A stretch of 64,000 bases of DNA, from contig JACJWN010000003.1 in assembly GCA_020637165.1 (NCBI GenBank), forward strand, positions 682,001 to 746,000, written 5' to 3'. The position numbers and the translations under genes were made by a program. The notes under the pieces are model-generated. The model was not told the origin of the DNA, ran no database searches, and worked only from the letters and a program-made list of their open reading frames with translations. This stretch comes from Mycolicibacterium sp. GTDB lineage: Bacteria > Actinomycetota > Actinomycetes > Mycobacteriales > Mycobacteriaceae. This document shows, one piece after another, positions 46,160 to 54,648 of the stretch (its first letter is position 1; every line of letters starts with the position of its first letter).

Positions 46160-46599
46160 GCTCGCGCCCCCCGCACCATCGGGACGTGCGGGATCCCGTC
46201 CTCGAGGAACTCCGCGCCGTCCGGCGTGAACCCGAGACGGGAGTACATCCCGGCCAGGTAGGTCTGCGCGCTGATCCGGCAGGGCCGGTCACCCACCTCG
46301 GCCAGCGCGGCCTGGAGCAGCCGAGCGGAGTGACCATGGCCGCGCTCGGCGGCGCGGGTGCACACCCGGCCGATCCTGAACCCGGCCACGTCCTGCAGCA
46401 GCCGCAGCGTCGAGATCACCTCGCCGCCAGGGCTTTCCAGCCAGAAGTGCCGGGTCTGCGGCTGCAGGTCGAGGCCGTCGAGTTCGACGTACGGGCAGGC
46501 CTGCTCGACGACGAAAACCTCGACCCGCAGCTGCAGCAGCGCGTAGAGGGTCGGCGCGTCCAGATCCCCCGCCCCGCGCTGGTGCAACGACAGGCTCAC
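46156..46599 (-). CDS. GNAT-family acetyltransferase (ElaA-like)
   Basis: 147 residues from a GTG overlapping the mqo stop. Pattern [28 protein letters not shown] then [25 protein letters not shown] (acetyl-CoA loop) fits the ElaA-type GNAT group. Substrate unknown. Matches Rv2851c and its fixed place between mqo and chlD. Confidence 0.9.
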   Translation of the reverse strand: MSLSLHQRGAGDLDAPTLYALLQLRVEVFVVEQACPYVELDGLDLQPQTRHFWLESPGGEVISTLRLLQDVAGFRIGRVCTRAAERGHGHSARLLQAALAEVGDRPCRISAQTYLAGMYSRLGFTPDGAEFLEDGIPHVPMVRGARA

Positions 46600-48098
46600 A
46601 CCGCGCCCGTGCGGCCGTCCAGTCCCAGGACCTTGGTTCCGTGATCCCAGACCTCCTGGAACAACCGCGGCTCGCCGGACAGCTTGGAGCCCAGCGAGGG
46701 CACCATCTCCTTGAGCTTGGGCTCCCAGCCCGGGTAACGATCCTCGAAGCAGCGCTGCATCACCTCAAGCATGGCCGGCACCGCCGTCGAGGCGCCCGGT
46801 GAGGCGCCGAGCAACCCGGCGATCGAACCGTCGGCCGCCGCCAGCACGGTGGTGCCGAACTCGAGCACGCCGAGCTTCTTGGAGTCCCGGCGGATCACCT
46901 GCACCCGCTGGCCGGCGATGTCGATTTCCCAATCATTGCTCACCGCGGTGGGGGCGAACTTGCGCAACGTGTCGACGCGGTCCTCCGGTGACTGCAGCAG
47001 CTCCCCGATCAGGTACTTCAGCAGCGGCAGTTCGGTCAACCCGACACCGATCATCGAGGCCAGGTTGTTCGGTTTCACCGACAGCGGCAGATCGGTGACC
47101 TTGCCGTTCTTGAGGAACTTCGGCGACCAGCCCGCGAACGGCCCGAACAGCAGCCAGTCCTTGCCGTTGATCACCCGGGTGTCCAGGTGCGGCATGGACA
47201 TCGGCGGGGCACCCATCGGCGGCAGCCCGTAGACCTTGGCGTGGTGGGCACTGGTGAGGTCCGCCTTGCTGGTGCGCAGCCACTCGCCGCTGACCGGGAA
47301 ACCGCCGAAGCCCCTGACCTCGCTGATACCCGACTTCTGCAGCAGCGGCAGCGCACCGCCGCCGGCGCCGACGAAGACGAATTTGCTTCTCAGCCGGACC
47401 TTTTCACCGGTCCGGCGGTTGACCACCTTGACCGTCCAGCTGCCGTCGGACTCCTGGTCGAGATCGCGCACCTCGTTGCCGAACATGGTGTCCATGCCCT
47501 GCTCGACGCCGAAGGCCAGCAGTTGGCGCGACAACGATCCGAAGTCGACGTCGGTCCCGGCCGCGGTCCAGTTCAGCGCCACCGGCGTGGAGAAGTCGCG
47601 GCCGGCGGACATCAGCGGCAACCGGCGGGCGAACTCGTCTTCGCTGTCGATGAACTCCATGGAGGCGAACAGCGGGTTGCGCACCAGCGTCTCGTAGCGG
47701 CGGCGCAGGTAGTCGACGTTCTCGGCGCCCTCGACGAAGCTGACGTGCGGAATGGGGTTGAGGAAGCCGCGGACGTCACGCAGGATGCCGTTCTCATGGG
47801 CGTAGGCCCAGAACTGACGGGTGACCTGGAACTGTTCGTTGACGTTGATCGCCTTGGCGATGTCGATGGTGCCGTCGGGCTTCTGCGGGGTGTAGTTCAG
47901 TTCGCACAGCGCCGAGTGGCCGGTGCCGGCGTTGTTCCAGGGGTCGCTGCTCTCGGCCGCCGCGGCGTCGAGGCGCTCCACCAGCGTGATCGACCAATCC
48001 GGCTCGACCAGGCGCAGCAACGCACCCAGCGTCGCGCTCATGATCCCCGCGCCGACGAGTACGACGTCGGTCCGTTCCGACACGGTCTTGTCAGGCAC
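46596..48098 (-). CDS. mqo: Malate:quinone oxidoreductase
   Basis: 500 residues from the GTG at 48098, chosen because a GGAAGGA-type RBS precedes it by nine bases; longer starts lack one. FAD-binding [14 protein letters not shown] at about 13-26, [19 protein letters not shown] and [20 protein letters not shown] are typical. Oxidises malate to oxaloacetate and feeds electrons to menaquinone at the membrane. First gene of the mqo-GNAT-chlD-cobO-cobB run, all with 1-4 base overlaps. Confidence 0.95.
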   Translation of the reverse strand: MPDKTVSERTDVVLVGAGIMSATLGALLRLVEPDWSITLVERLDAAAAESSDPWNNAGTGHSALCELNYTPQKPDGTIDIAKAINVNEQFQVTRQFWAYAHENGILRDVRGFLNPIPHVSFVEGAENVDYLRRRYETLVRNPLFASMEFIDSEDEFARRLPLMSAGRDFSTPVALNWTAAGTDVDFGSLSRQLLAFGVEQGMDTMFGNEVRDLDQESDGSWTVKVVNRRTGEKVRLRSKFVFVGAGGGALPLLQKSGISEVRGFGGFPVSGEWLRTSKADLTSAHHAKVYGLPPMGAPPMSMPHLDTRVINGKDWLLFGPFAGWSPKFLKNGKVTDLPLSVKPNNLASMIGVGLTELPLLKYLIGELLQSPEDRVDTLRKFAPTAVSNDWEIDIAGQRVQVIRRDSKKLGVLEFGTTVLAAADGSIAGLLGASPGASTAVPAMLEVMQRCFEDRYPGWEPKLKEMVPSLGSKLSGEPRLFQEVWDHGTKVLGLDGRTGAV

Positions 48099-48175
48099 CG
48101 ATGCATGTCCTTCCCTCATCCGCCGCCGGATCTCCGGCCGCAGCTGTACCGGTTAGGTTATCCCGGCCGTCGCGA

Positions 48176-48272
48176 TCATGAGCCCACAGTGGCGGGTGTG
48201 AGCACGACGGCATCCCAGCCGTTGAGCGCAACCTCGGCGTCGGTTTCCACCGCGCTGAGCAGCCGAGGGCAT
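48176..48272 (-). pseudogene. Possible remnant of the C-terminus of a larger protein
   Basis: Between vapC and mqo the minus strand has an open stretch of about 30 codons (ending at the TGA at 48176-48178) reading RLLSAVETDAEVALNGWDA then VVLTP. It looks like the end of a glycoside-hydrolase-type protein, but it has no start and its upstream part is absent where vapC begins. Low certainty; could be chance. Confidence 0.25.
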
Positions 48273-48707
48273 TCACTGGTTCCATCTGGAGGCTGGTTTC
48301 GGCCGATAGCCGACGATGCCGTCACCGAACTCCAGGTCGGTCTGTGGGAAGCCGTCGCCGATTGCCAGCAGCGGTTCGTGAGCGAGCTGCGCGGTGGCGT
48401 AGCTCATACAGTCGCCGAGATTGAGCCCCGCGGGGTGTCGAGAGCGGCCGAAGCGCAGGTAGGCGCGCTGGGCCGCCAAAGCGTGGTCGGCGGTGTATTC
48501 GATGATGCCGAGATTGATTTCGCTGCCGATGCGGTCAAAAACGGTTCGCGCCACAGGGCCCCGCCGGGCGGTGAGCGCGATCAGGGTTTCGGTGAGCGTG
48601 GCGGCGCCGATGACGGGCCGGCGGGCACCGGCGAGGACAGCGGCGACCCGCTCGGCGGCGGGTTCGTTCTGAATGAGCGCGATCAGGGCCGATGAGTCGA
48701 CGATCAC
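48273..48707 (-). CDS. VapC toxin, PIN-domain ribonuclease
   Basis: 144 residues from GTG, three bases after vapB. PIN acidic residues: Asp4 (MIVDSSA), Glu40 (TLTETLIAL) and the Asp in [12 protein letters not shown]. The usual fourth acid of the GxDF motif is changed: the sequence is [10 protein letters not shown], so Gly stands where Asp is expected, although the preceding Asp may substitute. VapC toxins cut tRNA or rRNA. Confidence 0.85.
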   Translation of the reverse strand: MIVDSSALIALIQNEPAAERVAAVLAGARRPVIGAATLTETLIALTARRGPVARTVFDRIGSEINLGIIEYTADHALAAQRAYLRFGRSRHPAGLNLGDCMSYATAQLAHEPLLAIGDGFPQTDLEFGDGIVGYRPKPASRWNQ

Positions 48708-48710
48708 GAC

Positions 48711-48974
48711 TCAGACCCCGTCTTCGGGGTCGAAGCCGAGGATTTGCTCGCGTTCAGCTTTCGTGATCGGCGGTTGGGCGGGCAACAACGGCCAAATCTC
48801 GGTGCGCATGACGTCGAGAAGATGAGCGACGCGGTCGTCGTCCCGGGCTTCCAGGATCGACAGTTGGGCGCGGAGCGCATCGCGAATGGCCCGCGTCTTG
48901 TTGTGGTGCCCCATACGCACGGCGAGTTCGTCGGCGAGACGGTCCACCTCGGGGTCTTTGATGTTCAGGGCCAT
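48711..48974 (-). CDS. VapB antitoxin
   Basis: 87 residues from [39 protein letters not shown] is the PSK/VapB-type ribbon-helix-helix; the C-terminal half ([18 protein letters not shown]) wraps the toxin. Immediately precedes vapC. Confidence 0.88.
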   Translation of the reverse strand: MALNIKDPEVDRLADELAVRMGHHNKTRAIRDALRAQLSILEARDDDRVAHLLDVMRTEIWPLLPAQPPITKAEREQILGFDPEDGV

Positions 48975-48982
48975 GGGTAGAT

Positions 48983-49009
48983 GGCACCTTTACGGCACTT
49001 TCTGGTACC
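48983..49009. promoter_or_regulatory. Candidate vapBC operator
   Basis: Direct repeats GGCACCTTT (48983-48991) and GGCACTTTC (48994-49002), 11 bases apart (one helical turn), followed by the palindrome GGTACC. They lie 9-35 bases upstream of the vapB start, where VapB autoregulation would act. Confidence 0.35.
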
Positions 49010-49084
49010 CAATGATCTGGACACTAGTCCGCGACGACCTGACGCACTGGGTGGACGCAGGGTGATGTGGCTAAGGTTTGGGCG

Positions 49085-50092
49085 GTGTCGGCTGCTCAGA
49101 CCACCGATCCGGACCCCTGGACCCCGGAGTGGTCCCCCGACGTCCTGCCCGGCTACGTGCAGCGCACCTGCGCTCTGGGACCCGACCCGGACGGCGAGGG
49201 AGCTCTGTTCGCCACCCTGGTGCGGCGGGCCCATGACGCTCCCTCGGCGGGGGTGGTGCTGGCCATCCACGGGTTCACCGACTACTACTTCAACACCGAG
49301 CTGGCGGATTTCTTCGCCGCGCGCGGCCACCGGCTCTACGGTTTGGACCTGCACAAGTGCGGACGGTCCTGGCGGGAGGGCCAGACCCCGCATTTCACCA
49401 CCGACCTGAGCCGCTACGACCGGGAACTGGAGCGGGCGCTGAGCGTCGTGGCGGCGGAGAACCCCGGCGCCCGCGTGCTCGTGTACGGCCACTCGACCGG
49501 CGGGCTGGTGTCATCGCTGTGGCTCGACCGGGTGCGCCGCCGCGGCGACATTGAGGCCATGGGTCTGGCCGGGCTGATTCTCAACAGCCCCTTCCTGGAC
49601 CTCAACGGCCCGGCGGTGCTGCGCGCCCGGGTCACCTCGACCGCGATCGGAGCCGTCTCCCGGGTGCGCAAGACCGGGGTGGTCCGCGGGGCCGGCAACG
49701 GCGGCTACGGACTGACCCTGCACCGCGACTATCACGGCGAGTTCGACTACGACCTGCGCTGGAAACCACTGGGCGGATTCCCCGTGACGGCCGGCTGGAT
49801 CAACGCCATCCGGCGCGGCCAGGCCCGGCTGCACCGCGGGTTGGACGTCGGGGTGCCCAATCTGATCCTGCGCTCGGACCACAGCGTCGCCGAGACGGCC
49901 GGAACCGAGGTGATGCAGCGCGGCGACGCCGTGCTCGACGTCGAGCACATCGCCCGCTGGGCGGGATGCGTCGGCAACCGCCAGACCGTCGTTCCGGTGG
50001 CCGACGCCAAACACGACGTCTTCCTCTCCCTGGCCGGGCCGCGCGCCGTGGCCTATCGCGAACTCGACGCCTGGCTGGCAGGGGTGGGCTGA
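49085..50092 (+). CDS. Alpha/beta hydrolase (monoacylglycerol-lipase-like), Rv2854-like
   Basis: 335 residues from the GTG at 49085 (AAGG nine bases upstream); a GTG six codons earlier is possible. Nucleophile Ser in YGHSTGGLVSSLWL (about 140), oxyanion region AIHGFTDYYF, Asp in a late loop and His in DAKHDVFLSL. Probably an esterase of the serine aminopeptidase S33/Hydrolase_4 group. Matches Rv2854 in location between mqo and the SDR operon. Confidence 0.86.
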   Translation: MSAAQTTDPDPWTPEWSPDVLPGYVQRTCALGPDPDGEGALFATLVRRAHDAPSAGVVLAIHGFTDYYFNTELADFFAARGHRLYGLDLHKCGRSWREGQTPHFTTDLSRYDRELERALSVVAAENPGARVLVYGHSTGGLVSSLWLDRVRRRGDIEAMGLAGLILNSPFLDLNGPAVLRARVTSTAIGAVSRVRKTGVVRGAGNGGYGLTLHRDYHGEFDYDLRWKPLGGFPVTAGWINAIRRGQARLHRGLDVGVPNLILRSDHSVAETAGTEVMQRGDAVLDVEHIARWAGCVGNRQTVVPVADAKHDVFLSLAGPRAVAYRELDAWLAGVG

Positions 50093-50131
50093 CCCGGCGA
50101 GGTTGCGCGCCCTCCGGTGACGGTGCCAGCG

Positions 50132-50953
50132 CTACAGCGGCGTCACATATGCCGAGCTGATCCCGCCGTCGACGATGAAACTGGACGCGGTGATGAACGA
50201 CGAATCGTCGCTGGCCAGGAACGCCACCGCGGCAGCCATTTCCTCGGGTTCGGCGAACCGCCCCAGCGGAATGTGGACCAGCCGCCGGGCCGCGCGTTCG
50301 GGGTCCTTGGCGAACAGTTCCCGCAGCAGCGGGGTGTTGACCGGGCCCGGGCACAGCGCGTTGACCCTGATCCCCTGCCGGGCGAACTGCACACCCAATT
50401 CCCGCGACATCGCCAGCACGCCGCCCTTCGAAGCGGTGTAGGAGATCTGCGAGGTCGCCGAACCCATCACCGCGACGAACGATGCGGTGTTGATGATCGA
50501 CCCCTTTCCGGCGGGGACCATATGCCGCAGCGCCGCCCGGCAGCACAGGTAGACGCTCTTGAGGTTGACGTCCTGAACCCGTTGCCAGGCAGGCAGTTCG
50601 GTGGTCTCGATCAGGTCGTCCTCGGGCGGGGAGATGCCGGCATTGTTGAAGGCGATGTCCACCGAACCGTGGGTCGCCGCCGCGGTGTCGAACAGGTTGT
50701 TCACCGCCGCCTCGTCGGCGACGTCGACGGCGACGAAGGTTCCCTCGAGTTCCTCTGCCACCCGCTGCCCGGCCTGCGGGTCGATGTCACCGACCACGAT
50801 GATGGCCCCCTCGGCCCGCAGCCTGCGGGCGGTCGCCAGCCCGATACCGCTGGCCGCGCCGGTGATGACGGCGACCCGGCCGGCCAGGCGCTGGGACAGG
50901 TCGATTTTGGCCGCCGAGCCCCCTGGTGATGGGGTCCCTGGGGATGAATTCAT
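50132..50953 (-). CDS. Short-chain dehydrogenase/reductase
   Basis: 273 residues from ATG. NAD(P) motif TGAASGIG (about 31-38) with Asp in VVGDID (NAD preference), NNAGIS, catalytic Ser/Tyr/Lys with YTASKGG. Last gene of the glnA4 operon, overlapping aldC by ATGA. Matches Rv2857c. In that context it is a candidate for the alcohol-oxidising step on a gamma-glutamylated amino-alcohol; this is inference. Confidence 0.9.
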   Translation of the reverse strand: MNSSPGTPSPGGSAAKIDLSQRLAGRVAVITGAASGIGLATARRLRAEGAIIVVGDIDPQAGQRVAEELEGTFVAVDVADEAAVNNLFDTAAATHGSVDIAFNNAGISPPEDDLIETTELPAWQRVQDVNLKSVYLCCRAALRHMVPAGKGSIINTASFVAVMGSATSQISYTASKGGVLAMSRELGVQFARQGIRVNALCPGPVNTPLLRELFAKDPERAARRLVHIPLGRFAEPEEMAAAVAFLASDDSSFITASSFIVDGGISSAYVTPL

Positions 50954-52317
50954 TGCTGCTCTCCAATCGCGAAGAAGACGTTCTTGGTCTCGGTGAACTG
51001 CTCGGGGGCGTCGGGCCCGAGCTCACGGCCCAGCCCGGAGCGCTTGAACCCGCCGAAGGGGGTGTTGTAGCGGACCGAGGAGTGCGAGTTGACGCTCAGA
51101 TTGCCCGACTCGATGGCCCGTGAGACCCGCATCGCGCGAGACAGATTGTCCGTCCAGATCGAACCCGACAGTCCGTAGTCGGTGGCGTTGGCCAGCGCGA
51201 TCGCATCGGCCTCGTCCTCGAAGGGCAGGACCGCGACGACGGGACCGAAGATCTCCTCGGTGACCGTGCGGTCGGCACGGCCCGGTGTGAGCACCGTGGG
51301 CGGGAACCAGTAGCCGGGTCCGCACGGCGCGGACCCGCGGAAGGCGACCGGTGCGTCGTCTGGCACGTAGCCGGCCACCGCGTCGCGGTGCTTGCGCGAC
51401 ACCAGCGGGCCCATCTCGGTCCGCGGGTCGGTCGGGTCACCCACGCAGACACCCTGCACCGCCGGTTCCAGCAGTTCCATGAACCTCTCGAAGACGCTGC
51501 GCTGCACCAGGATCCGGCTGCGTGCGCAACAGTCCTGCCCGGCGTTGTCGAACACCCCGTAGGGCGCGGTGGCGGCGGCCTTCTCCAAGTCACAATCATC
51601 GAAGACGATATTGGCGCTCTTGCCGCCCAGCTCCAGGGTGACCCGCTTGACCTGCTTGGCCGCCCCGGCCATCACCTTGGTGCCGACCTCGGTGGACCCG
51701 GTGAAGACGATCTTGCCGACCCCGGGGTGGGTGACGAACCGCTCCCCCACTTCGGACCCCCGCCCGGGCAGTACTGAGAAAAGGCCCGGCGGGAGTCCCG
51801 CTTCCAGCGCCAGTTCACCGAGCCGGATGCTGGTCAGCGGGGTCCACTCGGCCGGTTTGAGCACCACTGCATTGCCGGCCGCCAGGGCCGGGGCGAACCC
51901 CCACGCGGCGATCGGCATCGGGAAGTTCCACGGGGTGATGACACCGATGACACCGATGGGCTCGTGGAAGGTGACGTCAAGACCGCCGGCGACCGGAATC
52001 TGCTTGCCGCTCAACCGTTCCGGGCTCGCCGAGTAGTACTGGAGCACATCGCGCACATGTCCGGCCTCCCACTGCGCCGCGCTGATCGGGTGACCGGAAT
52101 TGGCCACCTCCAGTGCCGCCAGTTCCGCGATGTGGGCGTCGACGACGGCGGCGAACGAGCGCAGCGCGGCCGCACGATCCGCCGGTGATCTTGCCGCCCA
52201 AGCCTTCTGGGCGCTCTGGGCCCGGGCGATCGCCTCGTCGACGGCGACCGTGTCGAGAAGCTCGACGGTTCGCAGCACCTGTTCGGTGGCGGGGTTGATC
52301 ACATCGGTGGTGGTCAT
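50950..52317 (-). CDS. aldC: Aldehyde dehydrogenase AldC
   Basis: 455 residues from the ATG that overlaps the upstream hydrolase stop, the same length as M. tuberculosis AldC (Rv2858c). NAD site TPWNFPMPI and FTGSTEVG, catalytic Glu in LELGGKSANI and catalytic Cys in NAGQDCCARSR. Would oxidise an aminoaldehyde or gamma-glutamyl aldehyde to the acid in the pathway proposed for this operon. Confidence 0.92.
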   Translation of the reverse strand: MTTTDVINPATEQVLRTVELLDTVAVDEAIARAQSAQKAWAARSPADRAAALRSFAAVVDAHIAELAALEVANSGHPISAAQWEAGHVRDVLQYYSASPERLSGKQIPVAGGLDVTFHEPIGVIGVITPWNFPMPIAAWGFAPALAAGNAVVLKPAEWTPLTSIRLGELALEAGLPPGLFSVLPGRGSEVGERFVTHPGVGKIVFTGSTEVGTKVMAGAAKQVKRVTLELGGKSANIVFDDCDLEKAAATAPYGVFDNAGQDCCARSRILVQRSVFERFMELLEPAVQGVCVGDPTDPRTEMGPLVSRKHRDAVAGYVPDDAPVAFRGSAPCGPGYWFPPTVLTPGRADRTVTEEIFGPVVAVLPFEDEADAIALANATDYGLSGSIWTDNLSRAMRVSRAIESGNLSVNSHSSVRYNTPFGGFKRSGLGRELGPDAPEQFTETKNVFFAIGEQQ

Positions 52318-53147
52318 CGCTTCTCCCTCTGAACCTGCTGGTTGCGGATCGCGCGGGTCTGGGCGGCCGTCACGATTCCGTTGAACAGCCGCAGATCCTG
52401 CAGCGTCTCCTCGGGATGCCACTGGACGGCCACCACGAAGTCGCGATCGGGCATCTCGACGGCCTCGATGACACCGTCATCGTCGGTGGCACAGACCACC
52501 AGCCCTTTGCCCAGCCGGTCGATGGCCTGATGGTGGTAGCAGCGGGCCTCGACGGACTCGCCGATCATCCCCGCCACCCGGCTGCCCGGGGCGGTGCGGA
52601 CCGTGGATGTGGAGAACTGCGCGTTGCCCTTGTGGTGGCCGTCGTGGCCGATGACCTCGGGCAGGTGCTGGTGCAGGGTGCCCCCCAGCGCCACGTTGAG
52701 CAGTTGCGCGCCGCGGCAGATGCCCAGCACCGGCGTCCCGTCGCGCAGCGCGGCGGCCAGCAGGGCGAACTCCCACTGGTCGCGGTCGCGGGCCGGTTCG
52801 TCGGTGGCCGGGTGCGGCGGGTGTCCGTAGGCCGCCGGGTCGACGTCCTTGCCGCCGGTGATGATCAGCCCGTCCAGACCGGCGAGCACCCGCGCCGCGA
52901 CGCCGTCGTCGACCGGTTGCGGCGGCAGCAGGACGGCGATCCCGCCGGCGCGGGTGACCCCGTCGAGGTACACCCCGGGCAGGAAGCTGGCGGGCACGTC
53001 CCACACGCCGGTCTGCGCCTGCTGCAGGTAGGTGGTCAGCCCGATCACCGGCCGAGCAGACGCAAAAGGCTCCGACACGCCGGGATTTTCGGGACTTTTG
53101 TGTCTGCTCGCGGAAGTACGGGAGGGGCTAGAAGCGTTCGAAGCCAC
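52314..53147 (-). CDS. Class I glutamine-amidotransferase-type hydrolase (PuuD-like gamma-glutamyl hydrolase)
   Basis: Up to 277 residues from a GTG inside glnA4. Catalytic Cys in LGICRGAQLLN, His/Glu in AVQWHPEETL; YHHQAIDRLG is typical of the peptidase C26 / PuuD group, which cuts gamma-glutamyl amides. The conserved domain begins only at RPVIGLTTYLQ. The preceding 33 residues are read through the 58-nt inverted-repeat element, so the GTG at 53078 or at 53048 may be the true start. Rv2859c also has a variable, repetitive head. Confidence 0.88.
   Translation of the reverse strand: MASNASSPSRTSASRHKSPENPGVSEPFASARPVIGLTTYLQQAQTGVWDVPASFLPGVYLDGVTRAGGIAVLLPPQPVDDGVAARVLAGLDGLIITGGKDVDPAAYGHPPHPATDEPARDRDQWEFALLAAALRDGTPVLGICRGAQLLNVALGGTLHQHLPEVIGHDGHHKGNAQFSTSTVRTAPGSRVAGMIGESVEARCYHHQAIDRLGKGLVVCATDDDGVIEAVEMPDRDFVVAVQWHPEETLQDLRLFNGIVTAAQTRAIRNQQVQREKR
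53053..53110. repeat. 58-nt inverted-repeat element, copy 1
   Basis: Begins CGAGCAGACGCAAAAG and ends with the near-perfect inverted copy CTTTTGTGTCTGCTCG. The middle contains CCGACACGCC and an inverted CGGGA pair. A second copy of equal length and opposite orientation is at 59026-59083; inner sequences are clearly homologous. This copy covers the 5' end of the PuuD-like gene. Confidence 0.8.
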
Positions 53148-54501
53148 GGATCCGCTCCCAGTCGGTGACCGCTGCGCTGAACGCCGACACCTCCACTCGG
53201 GCGTTGTTCAGGTAGTGCTGCACGACCTCCTCGCCGAAGGCCTCCCGCGCCACCGTCGAGCCCTCGAACAGCCGGGCCGCCTCGGCCAGCGTCCCCGGCA
53301 GCCGCGGAGCATCGCCGGTGTAGGCGTTACCCGGGCAGGCCTCCGGCAGATCCAGACCCTGGTCGATCCCGTACAGCCCGCCGGCCACCAGCGCCGCGAC
53401 GGCCAGGTACTGGTTGACATCCCCGCCCGGCGCGCGGCATTCCATGCGAAGGGAGTGCCCGCGGCCGACCACCCGCAGCGCGCAGGTCCGGTTGTCCAGG
53501 CCCCAGGCGACCGCCGTCGGGGCGAAGCTGCCATCGACGAATCGCTTGTAGGAGTTGATGTTCGGGGCGTAGAACAGCGTGAGCTCCCGCAGCGTCGCGA
53601 GCTGGCCGGCGATGAAGCTGCGGAACATCGGCGCCATTCCCGACGGGTCGGTGTCGTCGGCGAAGACCGCGCCGCCGTCCCGGTCGCGCAGCGAGATGTG
53701 GATGTGGCAGCTGTTGCCCTCGCGCTCGTCGAACTTGGCCATGAAGGTCAGGCTCTTGCCGTGCCGATCGGCGATCTCCTTGGCGCCGTTCTTATAGATG
53801 GTGTGGTTGTCACACGTGCTCAGCGCCTCGTCGTAACGGAAGGCGATCTCCTGCTGGCCGAGGTTGCACTCCCCCTTGACGCCCTCGCAGTACATGCCGG
53901 CGCCGTCCATCCCCAACCGGATCTCGCGCAGCAGTGGTTCCATCCGCGTCGAGGCGTGGATGGCGTAGTCGACGTTGTAGTCACTCGACGGCGTCAGCCC
54001 GCTGTATCCGGCCGCCCAGGCCTGCCGGTAGCCCTCCTCGAACACCATGAACTCCAACTCGGTGCCGACGAAAGCCGTCAGGCCGCGGGCGGCGAGCCGG
54101 TCGGTCTGGGCGCGCAGGATGTTGCGGGGGGCGGCGGCCACCGGTTCGCCGGATTCCCAGTGCAGATCCGCCATCACCAGGGCGGTGCCGGGCAGCCACG
54201 GAATCAGCCGCAAGGTGCTCATGTCCGGCCGCATCACCATGTCGCCGTAGCCGGAGTCCCAGCTCGACATGGCATATCCGTCGACGGTGTTCATGTCGAC
54301 GTCGACGGCCAGCAGGTAGTTGCAGCACTCGGCGCCGTGCGCGGCGACCTCTTCGACGAACAACCGGGCCGACACCCGCTTGCCGGTCAACCGGCCCTGC
54401 ATATCGGCGAAGGCGACGATCACCGTGTCGATCTCCCCGACTGCCACCAGATTCTCCAGTTCCGGCTGCGCCAGCGGGGCGCGCCGCGGATTAACGCTCA
54501 C
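53128..54501 (-). CDS. glnA4: Glutamine-synthetase-like gamma-glutamyl ligase GlnA4
   Basis: 457 residues from the GTG at 54501, preceded by GGGAGGGAGA; equal in length to Rv2860c. GS-fold motifs: TELEFMVFEEGY (metal Glu), a second metal-ligand Glu in EGVKGECNLGQQEIAFRY, GNSCHIHISL (ATP/metal His), NSYKR and ECRAPGGDVNQYL. In Streptomyces GlnA4 ligates glutamate to ethanolamine and GlnA3 to polyamines rather than ammonia. The neighbours here (PuuD-like hydrolase, AldC, SDR) support an amine-degrading role over nitrogen assimilation. Confidence 0.92.
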   Translation of the reverse strand: MSVNPRRAPLAQPELENLVAVGEIDTVIVAFADMQGRLTGKRVSARLFVEEVAAHGAECCNYLLAVDVDMNTVDGYAMSSWDSGYGDMVMRPDMSTLRLIPWLPGTALVMADLHWESGEPVAAAPRNILRAQTDRLAARGLTAFVGTELEFMVFEEGYRQAWAAGYSGLTPSSDYNVDYAIHASTRMEPLLREIRLGMDGAGMYCEGVKGECNLGQQEIAFRYDEALSTCDNHTIYKNGAKEIADRHGKSLTFMAKFDEREGNSCHIHISLRDRDGGAVFADDTDPSGMAPMFRSFIAGQLATLRELTLFYAPNINSYKRFVDGSFAPTAVAWGLDNRTCALRVVGRGHSLRMECRAPGGDVNQYLAVAALVAGGLYGIDQGLDLPEACPGNAYTGDAPRLPGTLAEAARLFEGSTVAREAFGEEVVQHYLNNARVEVSAFSAAVTDWERIRGFERF

Positions 54502-54648
54502 TGCGAGCTCTCCCTCCCAATGGGGACACCGAGGACCTCGACCGGGCACTCACGCCGAAGGTAGGACACCGGACCTGCGACATCCTATTCTTCGATCAAT
54601 GCGGTCCGGGCAGGTCCGCCGGTGCCACCGTCCCCGAGGAGCGACCCC
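54502..54648. promoter_or_regulatory. Divergent promoter region glnA4 / permease
   Basis: 147 bases between two divergent starts. Contains RBS sites for both genes and an AT-richer core around 54580-54600 (CTATTCTTCGATCAATG) suitable for a -10 element. No convincing long palindrome. A shared regulator is plausible because the genes on both sides fit one pathway. Confidence 0.45.
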
